Below, one piece after another: positions 25,549-35,740 of a stretch of 64,000 nucleotides of DNA. The notes below the pieces were generated by a model, which was not told where the DNA came from, did not search any database, and saw only the letters and a program-made list of their open reading frames with translations. The stretch is from Ceriagrion tenellum. Taxonomy: Eukaryota; Arthropoda; Insecta; Odonata; Coenagrionidae. The translations under genes were made by a program, and so were the position numbers. Position 1 is the stretch's first letter; each line of letters starts with the position of its first letter. Where the stretch lies: the NCBI GenBank assembly GCA_963169105.1, contig OY720643.1, positions 96,668,848 through 96,732,847 on the forward strand. Reading direction: 5' to 3'.

Positions 25549-25644
25549 ATTTACAAGACTAGAGAAAATATGCTTTCAGTAAAAGATTAGGAAAACTCAA
25601 CATATTTACAAGAGTAGGGAAAATATGCTTTTACTAAAAGATTC
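25549..25644. repeat. Diverged tandem duplication, about 41 bp, period 55
   Basis: Copy 1 (25549-25589) and copy 2 (25604-25644) share ATTTACAAGA-TAG-GAAAATATGCTTT and a following TAAAAGATT with only a few differences. No coding potential. Confidence 0.7.
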
Positions 25645-27040
25645 AGTGACAGCCACATTTTTTCGCCGGGGTGCACTAATTTTACGCTAATGACGGAGAT
25701 GAATAGTTTTATACCAAAACAAGATAGATATCTAAATACGAATTGTGACAATATCGGCTCCGAGATTATCTTACCTTATCTACCTTATCCGAAATACCAA
25801 TACCAATGGTCGAAGGAAGAATGCAATTGTCATCATAGCATTTCAAGCAAATATGCCACCCTACCTTAGAATTCTGCTAAAAACGTGTGACACCGATAAG
25901 CAGGAAAGGAAGTAGTTATTAAAAAACAAACGCTGAATTCATGAGCATGTATGACAGTAAAACGTGACATATAACAACTGTAAATTGACAAAACTAGAAG
26001 CAATTGGAGTGTGGAACGTGGCGTCACCAAAAAGATGCGACAATTGAATGTACGCTTAAAACCATGACTGAAGGAGGAACAACTATATGATTATACAAGG
26101 AACAACTATAACGAGGAGAGACTAATAACGAACATATCAGAGTAAAACCAAAAATGGATAATATCAGGAAAATTACGAAGAACCCTGAACATAAAGAAAA
26201 ACGCGTGTTTGGAACATTGGGCTGAGAGAAGAGCAGTCCTGCCGAAAAACCAATCTTCGGATTGATTATCGATCAGAATATCTATCGCAACCGTTAGAAT
26301 AATATTACAAACTTGGTTACACACTAAATGTTACCTCCCCTCGTCAATACTGTTGAATCGCCGCACGACGGTGCTGTACGATTGTGTACAATTCTGGCTG
26401 GACCGAAGTTTTTTTCTAAATTGAAATCGTTCAAAAACCCACTTCTTGAAGCTTGAGATAAGAGAAAGCAATAATTGAGCCAATTTGAAATACTTTCGGG
26501 TGTATATCCCCTCCAATTGAGCAATGCTTTGTAATTACTATTCCCAGATTTGTCATTGCATAATATTTGCGGCCAAACTGGCGCAGTTTCATACGCACCG
26601 ATGTCCCATTTTCGTTTATAAAGAACTGTCCGAATCATAGTTAATTTAACTTCACATCTCTTTTGACTAAATTCATTAAAAACTACATGATCTGTAATGA
26701 GTGTGCAAATCCTTCAAAGCCTAAATGCCTTCGATCAGCAAAAAAAGGCCCACGTGACCCCGGCAAGTTTCTTCCAGCACTGGGAAGAAAAAAGAGTATA
26801 TAATATGATATTTTGAAGCAATTGCTAGCACATGGCTGAAAAGTTGAAACCTGAGACGTGAAGTAAGTAAAATTGGAGACAATACACATTAGCGCCGTTT
26901 AAAAATCGCCCCATGAGGTGGGTCGGACGGCGGAACAACACCTTCACGAGGGTCGCAGTTTGAGACCTCACATCCTTATTTGATATCTTCAATAGATGCC
27001 ATCTCCTGAAAATAGCTTGTAGGAGTCATTTATCATCATC
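25645..27040. other. AT-rich unassigned DNA
   Basis: A 104-codon minus frame at 26324-26638 and an overlapping frame at 26331-26516 have no recognisable family. A short direct repeat, AGGAACAACTATA, occurs twice at about 26075-26112. Nothing else was seen. Confidence 0.5.
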
Positions 27041-27391
27041 GGTTGCTAAATCCAAAGATCAGCTGACTACAGCTATCCACCCTGCTCTATCTAAGCCAAG
27101 TTCCCTTACTTCCTAGTAGCTCTTCCTGTGCATTTTTATCTTTTTTTAGTCCATACACTTATTCCTATGTCTTTCTCTGGAGACATTTCCCTCTTTTTCT
27201 CTTTCAAATACGTTTTCCATAAACCCAGTGTTCCTTCGGGAGTGTCCAATCCATCTGATTCTACTTTTCTCTGCACTGATCCATATGGTCCTTGCCTCCT
27301 CTATCCTTCTGTAAACTTCATCATTTATCATTTTGTACGTCAATTTAATTTTCAGCATCCCCCTCCAGCACCAGGTTTCTTAGGCTACTAG
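27040..27391 (-). mobile_element. RTE-type LINE C-terminal tail, copy 1
   Basis: Minus-strand relic of the C-terminus of an RTE-like reverse transcriptase. The frame 27146-27358 reads KLTYKMINDEVYRRIEEAR, then RWIGHSRRNTGFMENVFE, the family's RRxxWIGHxLRHxxFLxxIxEG pattern. After stops the text continues as EVRELGLDRAGWIAVVSA (about 27055-27115), matching the terminal LDRxxWRxAV motif. The end in element direction is near 27030-27045, followed by an ATGATGATAA-like stretch, in keeping with the short tandem-repeat tails of RTE elements. By eye it resembles the copy at 47.6 kb over its whole length. The plus-strand frame 27128-27391 is its antisense shadow. Confidence 0.85.
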
Positions 27392-29369
27392 TCGGGTTTG
27401 GTCTGCTTTTCCAATGGACCCTGCTTGTAATCAATCGAATTCCACACTCACCAGAACGTCTGAATAAACTGCTTCCAAGTTTGTATATCTATCTTCCTAG
27501 GGACAGTGCTGAATTTTTAAGTTACAATAATAGAAGTAATTACAATAGGTTATTGGTAGAAAAAACTAAGATATAATACTTATAGAGTCGCACTGCGCGC
27601 CTCTATACGAAAATACTCCCAATATGTACCAATTTATAAGACGTAAAACGGTACAATTCTGACCGGAGTAGGTATCTATCAGGTTTCTGACACGGTAGAG
27701 AGCTTACCATATTGTAGTGATATACTGTATTAGCGAGCTTATTATGGCAAATGAGGCATTGGCTTAGTGCTAGCTTACATAATGGAATCCACTAAACGCC
27801 ATTTAGCATATCAAACATAGCGTCGCAAGGGCAACGTAACATTTCTATTATCACCGGAGGGGATTGTTGCTATCTTAAGAGCATGTCTATGAAAGGTCTA
27901 TGTGATATTGCCCATAAATTTACTTGCGGCTGCTCACCAGTTTCCTATATCATGCACATGATATTGAATTTTACGGGTTGAGTGATGACGTACTTCGACT
28001 GTTGATTTATGTGTTTACACTGAAGTGAGACATTATGCGGAAATTTTTGCACCGGTAATTATCGCTGAAAATCACATGACTTGTTGACAAACGGAGTGAC
28101 CAATCCAACAGCTCATATACGCACTTGATGCTGACGATCGATGATAATTGATTATGCTGATATTAGCTTGTTGTTGTAAGGATGTTTGTATTCAATGCCG
28201 ATATGGGCTATCAAACTGGCAACCTCCATTAATTTCTGAATGCTTAAAAAAAGAGCGGAAATATTTAATCAAACGGTTAAATTACAATGTAGAATATTTA
28301 AATAGATAAATATACAATCATATTTTTTCCTAATGATCCCTTCGGACGCCGGACAGATTATGCAATACTAATATTAAAAATAAAATGAATAAGTATTATT
28401 AGTGCTCATCTCGACGAGTTATTATTAAAAAACGTAGGTTGGTCTCGAATAACTTCTAAAACCTGCCAAAAAAATGAATTTCCAAAACTGAACTTCAAAA
28501 AACTTTCATTGATTGATCCAATTAGGGTTAAAAATTATTATTCTATATTTTTGGGATATTATTTTATACATTATGGAAAATACCCTTGAAATATTATGCG
28601 TTAAAAAATAATGAAGCGCATAGCAATTTAATGGTTGCGTATAATCTCCTATATTATTTCTACTGTATAGATACCTTTTTCTCAACTTATACGCAACCAA
28701 ACTCTACAAATGAGGTACCAAAATGCACAGAATTTATCAGAGAACATGCGACGGCATATATTACTTCCTAAATATTGCTATTGTTTCCTAAAATTGGTTT
28801 TAAAAAATGGCCCTTGATATTTCTCTTTGGGGATGAGGCGATCCGCCATCTTGACGTCACGCACTTGCTCCATGGTGCAGAGCAAACCTTTATTTCAGGA
28901 TATTTAATTGATACCAATTTAGTTTCAGATACATATTATTATATTTTTTACAATATAACGCGCTTTCAACATTATAACGTATCAATTGAAATAGAAGAAT
29001 CCATATAAGCAATAAGAAATACATTGCGCGCGATATATATCGATATATTTCGATTGTTATCGATAGTATAAAATAAGTTCAATGTGTTTGCACCCGTTGA
29101 ATTTCAACGGGTACGTTCCACTAGTAATGCATTATTAACATAAAAAAATGCACTGTATCATCGACAGCGTTTAGCGTAAAAATATTGAGGTATTTACGAA
29201 TCTCCAAAAAATCGGCAATGCCCAGTGGTGCGCCACTTTTCCAGGAAATAGATGTAAAAACCAAATTACAGTAAAAATGGAATTTGAGAGTGAGAAAACG
29301 CGTCCTATAGCCTTATTTATTTTATCGCCACAAGTCAAAGTCAACGATCGATGCCGCTGAACGCTATAC
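27392..29369. other. AT-rich unassigned DNA
   Basis: The frames at 28506-28700 (minus), 28586-28771 and 28775-29008 (plus) are AT-driven and unrecognised. A TATATCGATATATTTCGATT stretch near 29035-29065 is locally repetitive and stands next to the hairpin listed separately. Confidence 0.5.
29092..29112. repeat. Near-perfect palindrome, 10-bp arms
   Basis: ACCCGTTGAA and TTCAACGGGT flank a single T. The arms are exact reverse complements. It sits 30 bp from a run of ATCGAT-type motifs. Function unknown; a cruciform or foldback remnant are possible. Confidence 0.6.
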
Positions 29370-29372
29370 TAG

Positions 29373-29670
29373 ATGAACTGTGTCCTCAAATTAGTAGAAA
29401 TGAAGCCATTTTCTTCCACACGTCTTAAGCAGTTGCGCTCACGCCCACTAAACTTTTCCCGGAAATGTCATCAACATCACCCCGTCCCCATAAACGCCAC
29501 CTTCAGTTACATTCAACTGCTAACAACCCACATACACACGTACTGCCAGAAAAAACGCCTCCCCACCCGTTAACTACGTCTCATGTCTCTTTGTCTGGCA
29601 CAGTGGTCTCCCGATCTACCCTGGTAGTGGATGGACTTCATCATTTCTTTCCGAAAGTTTTCTCCTAGTC
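29373..29670 (+). other. C-rich patch with two overlapping unrecognised frames
   Basis: The plus-strand frames 29373-29573 and 29465-29668 overlap in different phases. The text is rich in His, Pro, Ser and Thr with CACC and CCCA runs. No domain, and no splice-site pair that would favour one frame. Confidence 0.3.
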
Positions 29671-31027
29671 TTGGAGAGATTACACGGTTTCAAATTAGTA
29701 CCAAGAAAGTCACCGTGTATAACATATGTTATCCAGTTTTTACTAACTCATTTTATATTTAACTGATGCAATTAATAAATGATGAAGAGACAATCTTATT
29801 TAATAAAACAGTAAAAGAAAACAACAAATTATGTCATTAATACACGCCAATGCCAGAATCTACCTATAAATATATTTCTATTTTTTTTAGCTTTCGTAAG
29901 AAGAATTTCTGAAACTTTCTATAAGGTTTTTTATTTCCATTTTACGAGAGCGGAATGTTGGCGATGAGATAATAATCCTGACATCTGAGGCCTTACTTCT
30001 CTATAAGAAAGAAAAATGTGCAACGCCATATAAATGTATTCTTAGAACTGTCGAAGTTTAAGAATTATATTCGTTTTCTTCTTTGACAAGTAACCTCTTA
30101 TAATAACAAATCCAAAGAAAGTTTATCAGCAATTTACGAAAACACAAATCCTCTGAAGTATTTTTGAAACAAAAATTAAATATAAAATAGATACCAGAAA
30201 AATGACGCCAAAGCTACATTATTTCCAGATATGCAATTAATGGATGGCATTTGCTCTGGAAATATCATTTTACTTGACTCGGGTAAGAACTGGATCCATC
30301 GATAGTCGGTGAAGATGGCGGTTGATTATTTGGCTGTCACCATCAACTCAAAACTTTTTACAGTAAAATGCCATTGAATAGGTACTGATATTTGCACCCG
30401 TGTGAATTAATGCAATCCATGAATGAGTGGTATTCAAAAAAGGACAATATTTTCGAATAATTACATACAACTACCATCAATTCGGGAAGTTACCACGTTC
30501 AGGAAACAATAAATTACGAGTAGCGGAAACGCTCACATTCCGTTTGTTGCTAGCAAAATACTGAGGAGTCAAAAGGAAATCAATTACAATGAAGACTACA
30601 TTATTTTACCTTCGGCTCAGATAGACGTAGACTCATTCCATATGTAGAGCAAAAATTAAATCACCTGCGGAATTTCATCATCAGTTATGAAGTTTTTGAT
30701 GTGAAGAATTGACGTAATGGTTCTTCATTGAAGAAAAATATATTAACGGCCGATTAAATGTTCATTTTGAAAGCGTTGAATGGCAAATCAGCGACGTGCG
30801 TGTGAGAATTCAGGAGTAAAGGAGAAATTTCTCGGGGGATTTATGGGTAAGGAGAATTTGTTGTAGAGAGTCACAGGGTGGGGAGATTTTAGGAGGATTG
30901 GGTGCTGTGTGAAGTTATTACTGCGTTCATGGGAGGTAGGGATTATTTTTCTGAAAAATGAATATTATTAAGTAAGCAAGCATTTTGTAAAAAGTATTAT
31001 TTTAATTCGTTTTTTTATATTTTATTT
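29671..31027. other. AT-rich unassigned DNA
   Basis: No open frame of note, no repeat and no RNA gene recognised. The stretch 30800-30940 is G-rich on the plus strand (GGGGAGATTTTAGGAGG-like), just upstream of the next island. Confidence 0.5.
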
Positions 31028-31522
31028 ATGCGAGAAACTTTTGTTCATGACAGTCCTTGGAATTTGTGCAATTGTAATAATTTAGAGATTCTAGTATTTG
31101 ATGTATTGATATTTTCAAGGATCCTACCTCTTGACTCTGTCCACCCAATCCCCATACCTTTCTCTCCCCCTATTCCCGAGGAGACTGGGTCCAACTCGAT
31201 TGCATCTCTCTACCCGCCCCTTGTGCTAAATGACTCGACGGACAGTTTCAAACGATCTCGTGACCGTTGCCGGTCCAGATTGAATTTCTCCCTTCCCTTC
31301 CACTTCAGGTCCGCCTCATCCTCATCTCATGAGGTGGAGCAACATCCCAGGGATTCGATAAATCGTACTGGGGGAATCTTTGACCGGTCCCGGTATAAAG
31401 TTCATGCGAGTTCAATGGCTCTGATATCCATTTCCAATCGTGTAACCCTTACAAGCAGACATCGCGAGAGTAATATCTCGATCTATGGTAAGACATTATC
31501 ATGTGAGACTAGACTCTTATAA
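31028..31522 (+). other. Candidate exon-like island with splice-donor match (unproven)
   Basis: A 164-codon plus-strand frame in a GC-richer block (31130-31450) within AT-rich DNA. The text is rich in Ser, Pro and Arg; I recognise no domain. A good splice-donor match, ATG|GTAAGA, lies at 31485-31493 and would cut the frame near its end. A GGTATAAAG motif at about 31389-31398 precedes an in-frame ATGGCTCTG, so part of the block could equally be promoter or 5' leader. Without homology or transcripts this stays a candidate. Chance openness from composition is the main alternative. Confidence 0.25.
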
Positions 31523-31594
31523 TTAAATATAAGTGACAGGTTTTGACTCCAAGATCGTAGAAGAACTTAAGTTAAATTAATGCGTAATTCAATT

Positions 31595-31655
31595 GGTGGT
31601 GTTGTTTACTGGTTACTGGCCTCCGCAATACGCCGTGTTTGAATCCAATCGGTCA
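31595..31655 (+). repeat. Possible tRNA-like SINE head
   Basis: GGTTACTGGCCTCCG (about 31610-31625) followed by GTGTTTGAATCCAATCGG (about 31634-31652) resembles the A-box/anticodon arm and B box (GTTTGAATCC) of tRNA-derived SINE heads. The spacing is shorter than in a real tRNA and no full cloverleaf forms, so this is not a functional tRNA. Confidence 0.3.
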
Positions 31656-34600
31656 GTTTTATTGGCTTAATTATGCATCAGCTTCGCTACACTATTTTGA
31701 AGTTTTAGCCATTTTTAGTACATTTTTCTGTGCGTACGGGGTAATCACATAGCGAATCAAAAATAATTTTCTTCGTTGTTTGATAGACGATTATGGCAAT
31801 ATAATGTGTATTACAAATATTTATAACATAAAATTGTATATCAACCAATAAAAGGCTCAGAACAACAACTATTTGAAAAAAAACTGCCGCAGAAGCAATA
31901 GATTTTGTGCTTTGGTGGATAAATGGCCACCTATTGGGAGGGTCCTAAATTTTGGGTAGAAAAACATGTCAGCCGAAATCATTCTTAAATTTGTTTCAAA
32001 GCAGTAAAACGCTACACTCATTTACTTATAGACATAATTTAGTGGTAGAGACATAACGGTTATACATACTTGTCTATAATGGATCAAAAACGATGAAGCT
32101 TTTTTTAAAAAATTTGCAGATATACTTTGGTCCCCATACCTGTGCCTTTTATTCAATTTTACATCCCTGTACTTCAACTTCTGTATTCACTTCTGGGTTA
32201 AAATAGAACCATCCGATGTATCGAACAAGAAACGAAAGAATACAACAGGAATTTACTCTTCTTCTTTTTCCTGAAATAACTAACAATATTTACGGGGCTC
32301 TGACATAAAAATCAAGTTCTAAAAATTGTTAAACTCGTAACAATACACATTTGTAAATCGCTAACTGGGCATCAAGCTTTGCTTTGATGACATAGTAAAT
32401 AGCAAGGTGAAACTGATTTTATTTCATTTTATCTCAAATAAATAAGCCTATTCACTCTTTTTGAATTAGCATCTCTAGTTATCTCCCTCTCAAATTCTTC
32501 TTTCTCAAATACTTTAATGGGAAACGCAGATAAATATACAACTCAGTAAGGAATAACATTCACTATCACTTGCTCCCCAAACTGTAAACCGAAAAAAATC
32601 ACTCCGGGACATTTATGGGCGTAGAGTATTGAATTTATTTCTTCACAATGCTTGTGAGCAACTAACAAACAAGTATTTTTAGCAACATAAGAACAATTAT
32701 AATGCTACTGACCCCGCTAAGTTATTTATGTCATAATCTGAAATGAGGAGCGACAAATTTTGCGAGGGTGGTACAATGGCGGTCATTAACCTTCCGGCTA
32801 CGTTTGCCTGGCTTAAACGGCCCTGAGCGACACCTATATATCATGCTGATGGCCCCCATTTCTTATCCATGACAGTTTGCAGAAATCAGAATACTACTGG
32901 CGCGTCTCACACTGTGATGAGAAATTGCGGGCTCCCAAGGAATGAGGTTAACAAACTACCAGCGGTAGTAACTAATTAATGCTGGAAAATGAACTTCACC
33001 ATTATGCGCTTCACTCCGTAGAAGTTTCGACAGAATTAATAAACACAACTCAATGTGAATAAATGGACGCGCGAGAACATTTCGCAATTATCAGGCACTC
33101 CACAGACCTATGCAACTATTTTCGTAGTCTCCCCTTTACTTTCCAATTTAACAGTCTCAAAAAAGAATTACTTCTCCTGCCAACCCAGTCCTTTATTCAT
33201 ATTTTGTCTCTCTCGTGATTTCTCACCTCTTTACCGAAGTATTTGAGCTTTCCCCTCACTCCACCAACAATCAACCTAAAATAAATAAGTATAGACGCAC
33301 AACGCAAATGGTGCCTTATTACGGTACAAGTTGGCAAAAACATTAGTGAAAAAAGTTGAAGCTATATTGAATATTGCATAGTTGAAGCCACATAGTGAAT
33401 ACTTAATGCAGCATCTCCGACAATACTTCTCGAAAGACAAGGCGCTATATTTTAGCACTTAACGAATGGCAGGATTGATTTGGTAAGGTATGACTCCCTA
33501 TAATTGGATTACCTAGGCAGGTTATTTCCTAAACTTACTTTTCCAGGAGATTACCTTACTCTAAAAAAAATTTCTTCACTGTGGTAAGCGAATATTACTC
33601 TTAACATTGACAGCAATACACTTCTGCAAGCGAGTTGCCGAAATTTTTAAAATCTCAGTAAGCAGGCTTGTAGAGCCGTTTTTACCAGTAGATCATGTCA
33701 AAAGTCAATCTCTGCCAATAACTTACGAAATAATCATGTCAGTGTCAGCCCAACTTAAGAGCAAAGGATATTGAGTATTGGTAGCATATCTAGGAATGAA
33801 TTTCTGCCTGAGGTAAGAAAAATCACTGTGTACTAAAGAGTTGCTACCCTTTCTCACCTCAATGAACTGCAGCCAAACTTGGGAACACCAGGAACAGTAG
33901 AGAGGGCATCACACCTAGGGTGTTGGGTATACTCAAAGAACTTCGGAACTGGCCGCGCAGTAATGGCTGAAGACTTTAAAGAGACTATTTGCTGACGGTC
34001 ACACGAACACGTATTAGGTGTCTGAGAAATTAGCATTGAGTGAATGGGTGAATAAAGAAGCAGAGCACAGCATTTATAACAAAGGAAAGCATTGTGCGAG
34101 AATAATTGAAGGATGGTGAAAATTATGGCTAAATGGAATCGGAATGTATTAATTGAAGGAGAAAATGAGAGAAATTGTGTACAGCAAATAAGCTTGGTGG
34201 AAGCAAAGTGGGATTTTGAGGATAAAGTAGTTGAGAAGGACTTATCATACGAGAATCCAGTTCTAAGCTACCTTTTCATTCCTAAAACGAATGAAAATAG
34301 CGTGAAGGGAATGTGTGCTTCAATTAAGTGAGCCTCATTTCTTCAAAAACATTGAGCATCAAAAACTAAACTACATCTACCATTCATTAAAATCTCAGAA
34401 CATATTGCAGAAATGGCACATGAGAGAATGGTATGAGGGAAATGAATGGATTGCGAGGTCTTTGGTGAATATATTGGAAGGTAAAAAAGGAACGTCAATA
34501 GTTGTACAAACAAGGGGTTGTGCATGAAGCAAGTCATGTATGTAGTGGAAGCGAATAAAGATTTTAAAGGCAGAACAGTATAAATTAAAAAATCATAACT

Positions 34601-34799
34601 CAATGATCCTCATTTTGACCTCTGTGATTCAATAATTCAAATCAAGGATCTAGGTCATATTTGATATGCTAAGAGTATAGGTCAAAATTTTCTATGGCTG
34701 ACCTTTCGGATTATACCTTATTTAATTATGAGGGCTAAAAAAGCACACAGGACGTCGAGATCATTGATAAAAATATTCATTTACATACCAATTATCCAG

Positions 34800-34802
<3 letters not shown>
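31656..34802. other. AT-rich unassigned DNA
   Basis: The frames at 33055-33246, 33276-33458, 33854-34036, 34113-34331, 34315-34527 and 34343-34603 lie on both strands, are short and unrecognised. No transposon motif or RNA gene was seen. Confidence 0.5.

Positions 34803-34874
<72 letters not shown>
34803..34874. repeat. (AT)36 microsatellite
   Basis: An uninterrupted AT dinucleotide run of 72 bp. Perfect purity suggests recent expansion; such runs are prone to slippage and to cruciform formation. The true length may differ from that in the assembly. Confidence 0.95.
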
Positions 34875-34877
<3 letters not shown>

Positions 34878-35410
34878 AATCAATTACCTTAGAATAAAAA
34901 TTTCGGAAAATTAATTTCAATGGGCATGTTTTTTTGTGGTCCCACTCAATAAAGAGAACATCATTTTACATATAATTAACAACACTCTTCATACCTTCAT
35001 GCTTGTATTGCAATAGTAATGGCATGCTTCAATGTTTCATTTGTAGCCATGTATTTCAAGAAATGTTATTATGTATTCTCATTTTCGTAAATGTTTGATT
35101 CCACGATAATTAACGCGGATATATATGAGCTGAATTATTTTTATGCAAATAAATTTTGTTATGAATGACTGTAAAGTTGCGTGTGTTCATATATTAGTCT
35201 TCATGATGGAATAAAATTGCGTTTGAACCGTTGGAACGGGAAAAGTAGACTTTTTACATTTTACTCCTGCCCTCAATATGAACCAATAATTATAAATATG
35301 TAATAACATGACCAGTTTTACATTCAAAACGTCAAGAATGAAGCTCTTTCCAAAGTGACAAGCCCGAAATAAGATGTATTGATTAGTATTTACGTATATA
35401 TGCATACACA
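34875..35410. other. AT-rich unassigned DNA
   Basis: No recognised gene. The minus frame 35187-35483 has no domain and runs into the neighbouring LINE relic. Confidence 0.5.
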
Positions 35411-35414
35411 TGTA

Positions 35415-35740
35415 CACGCTAGGCTCAGGTTTCTTGAGAAATTCAGAGCTGGAATGTTTCAGGGCCACACAGAATATTATCATGCTTCCTCACTACATCT
35501 CTAGGTCTGAGAGATGCGATAAAAAATAGATATGCACTGCCGAACAGAGGGGTACGAAAACTCGTTCTTTCCTGGCACAATAAGTAAACACGATAAAAAC
35601 TGAGTTCTACTAAATACACTCCAATATTTGGCGGCTCCATTTCACTTCCCAAAACTTAACATCTTTACACGGCAGGTGACCTTAATACCCCGTGCCACAA
35701 GCCGATGCAGCGGCTCGCAGGATAGTATCTAGATGTATGG
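35415..35740 (+). mobile_element. CR1/Jockey-type LINE 3' end, family A copy 2
   Basis: Plus-strand relic, 5'-truncated. It opens at RLRFLEKFRAG (about 35420-35455), passes HTEYYHAS, then CRTEGYENSFFPGTIS (about 35540-35590), the CRTxxYxNSFFPRTIxxWN signature of CR1-type C-termini, with stops between. The last 70 bp (about 35670-35740: GGTGACCTTAATACCCCGTG through TAGATGTATGG) align with the terminus of copy 1 at 10265-10335 on the opposite strand. The minus frame 35443-35652 is its antisense shadow. Where the family should have the Trp after TIS, this copy reads K-H-D, a sign of decay. Confidence 0.82.

Noticed and set aside
26324..26638. 104-codon minus-strand frame as a gene
   Set aside because: No recognised domain, no splice context, and an alternative overlapping frame is equally open.
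27128..27391. 87-codon plus-strand frame
   Set aside because: Antisense shadow of the RTE tail on the minus strand.
31595..31655. Functional tRNA gene
   Set aside because: B-box-like text is present, but the length is too short and no cloverleaf forms; at most a SINE head.
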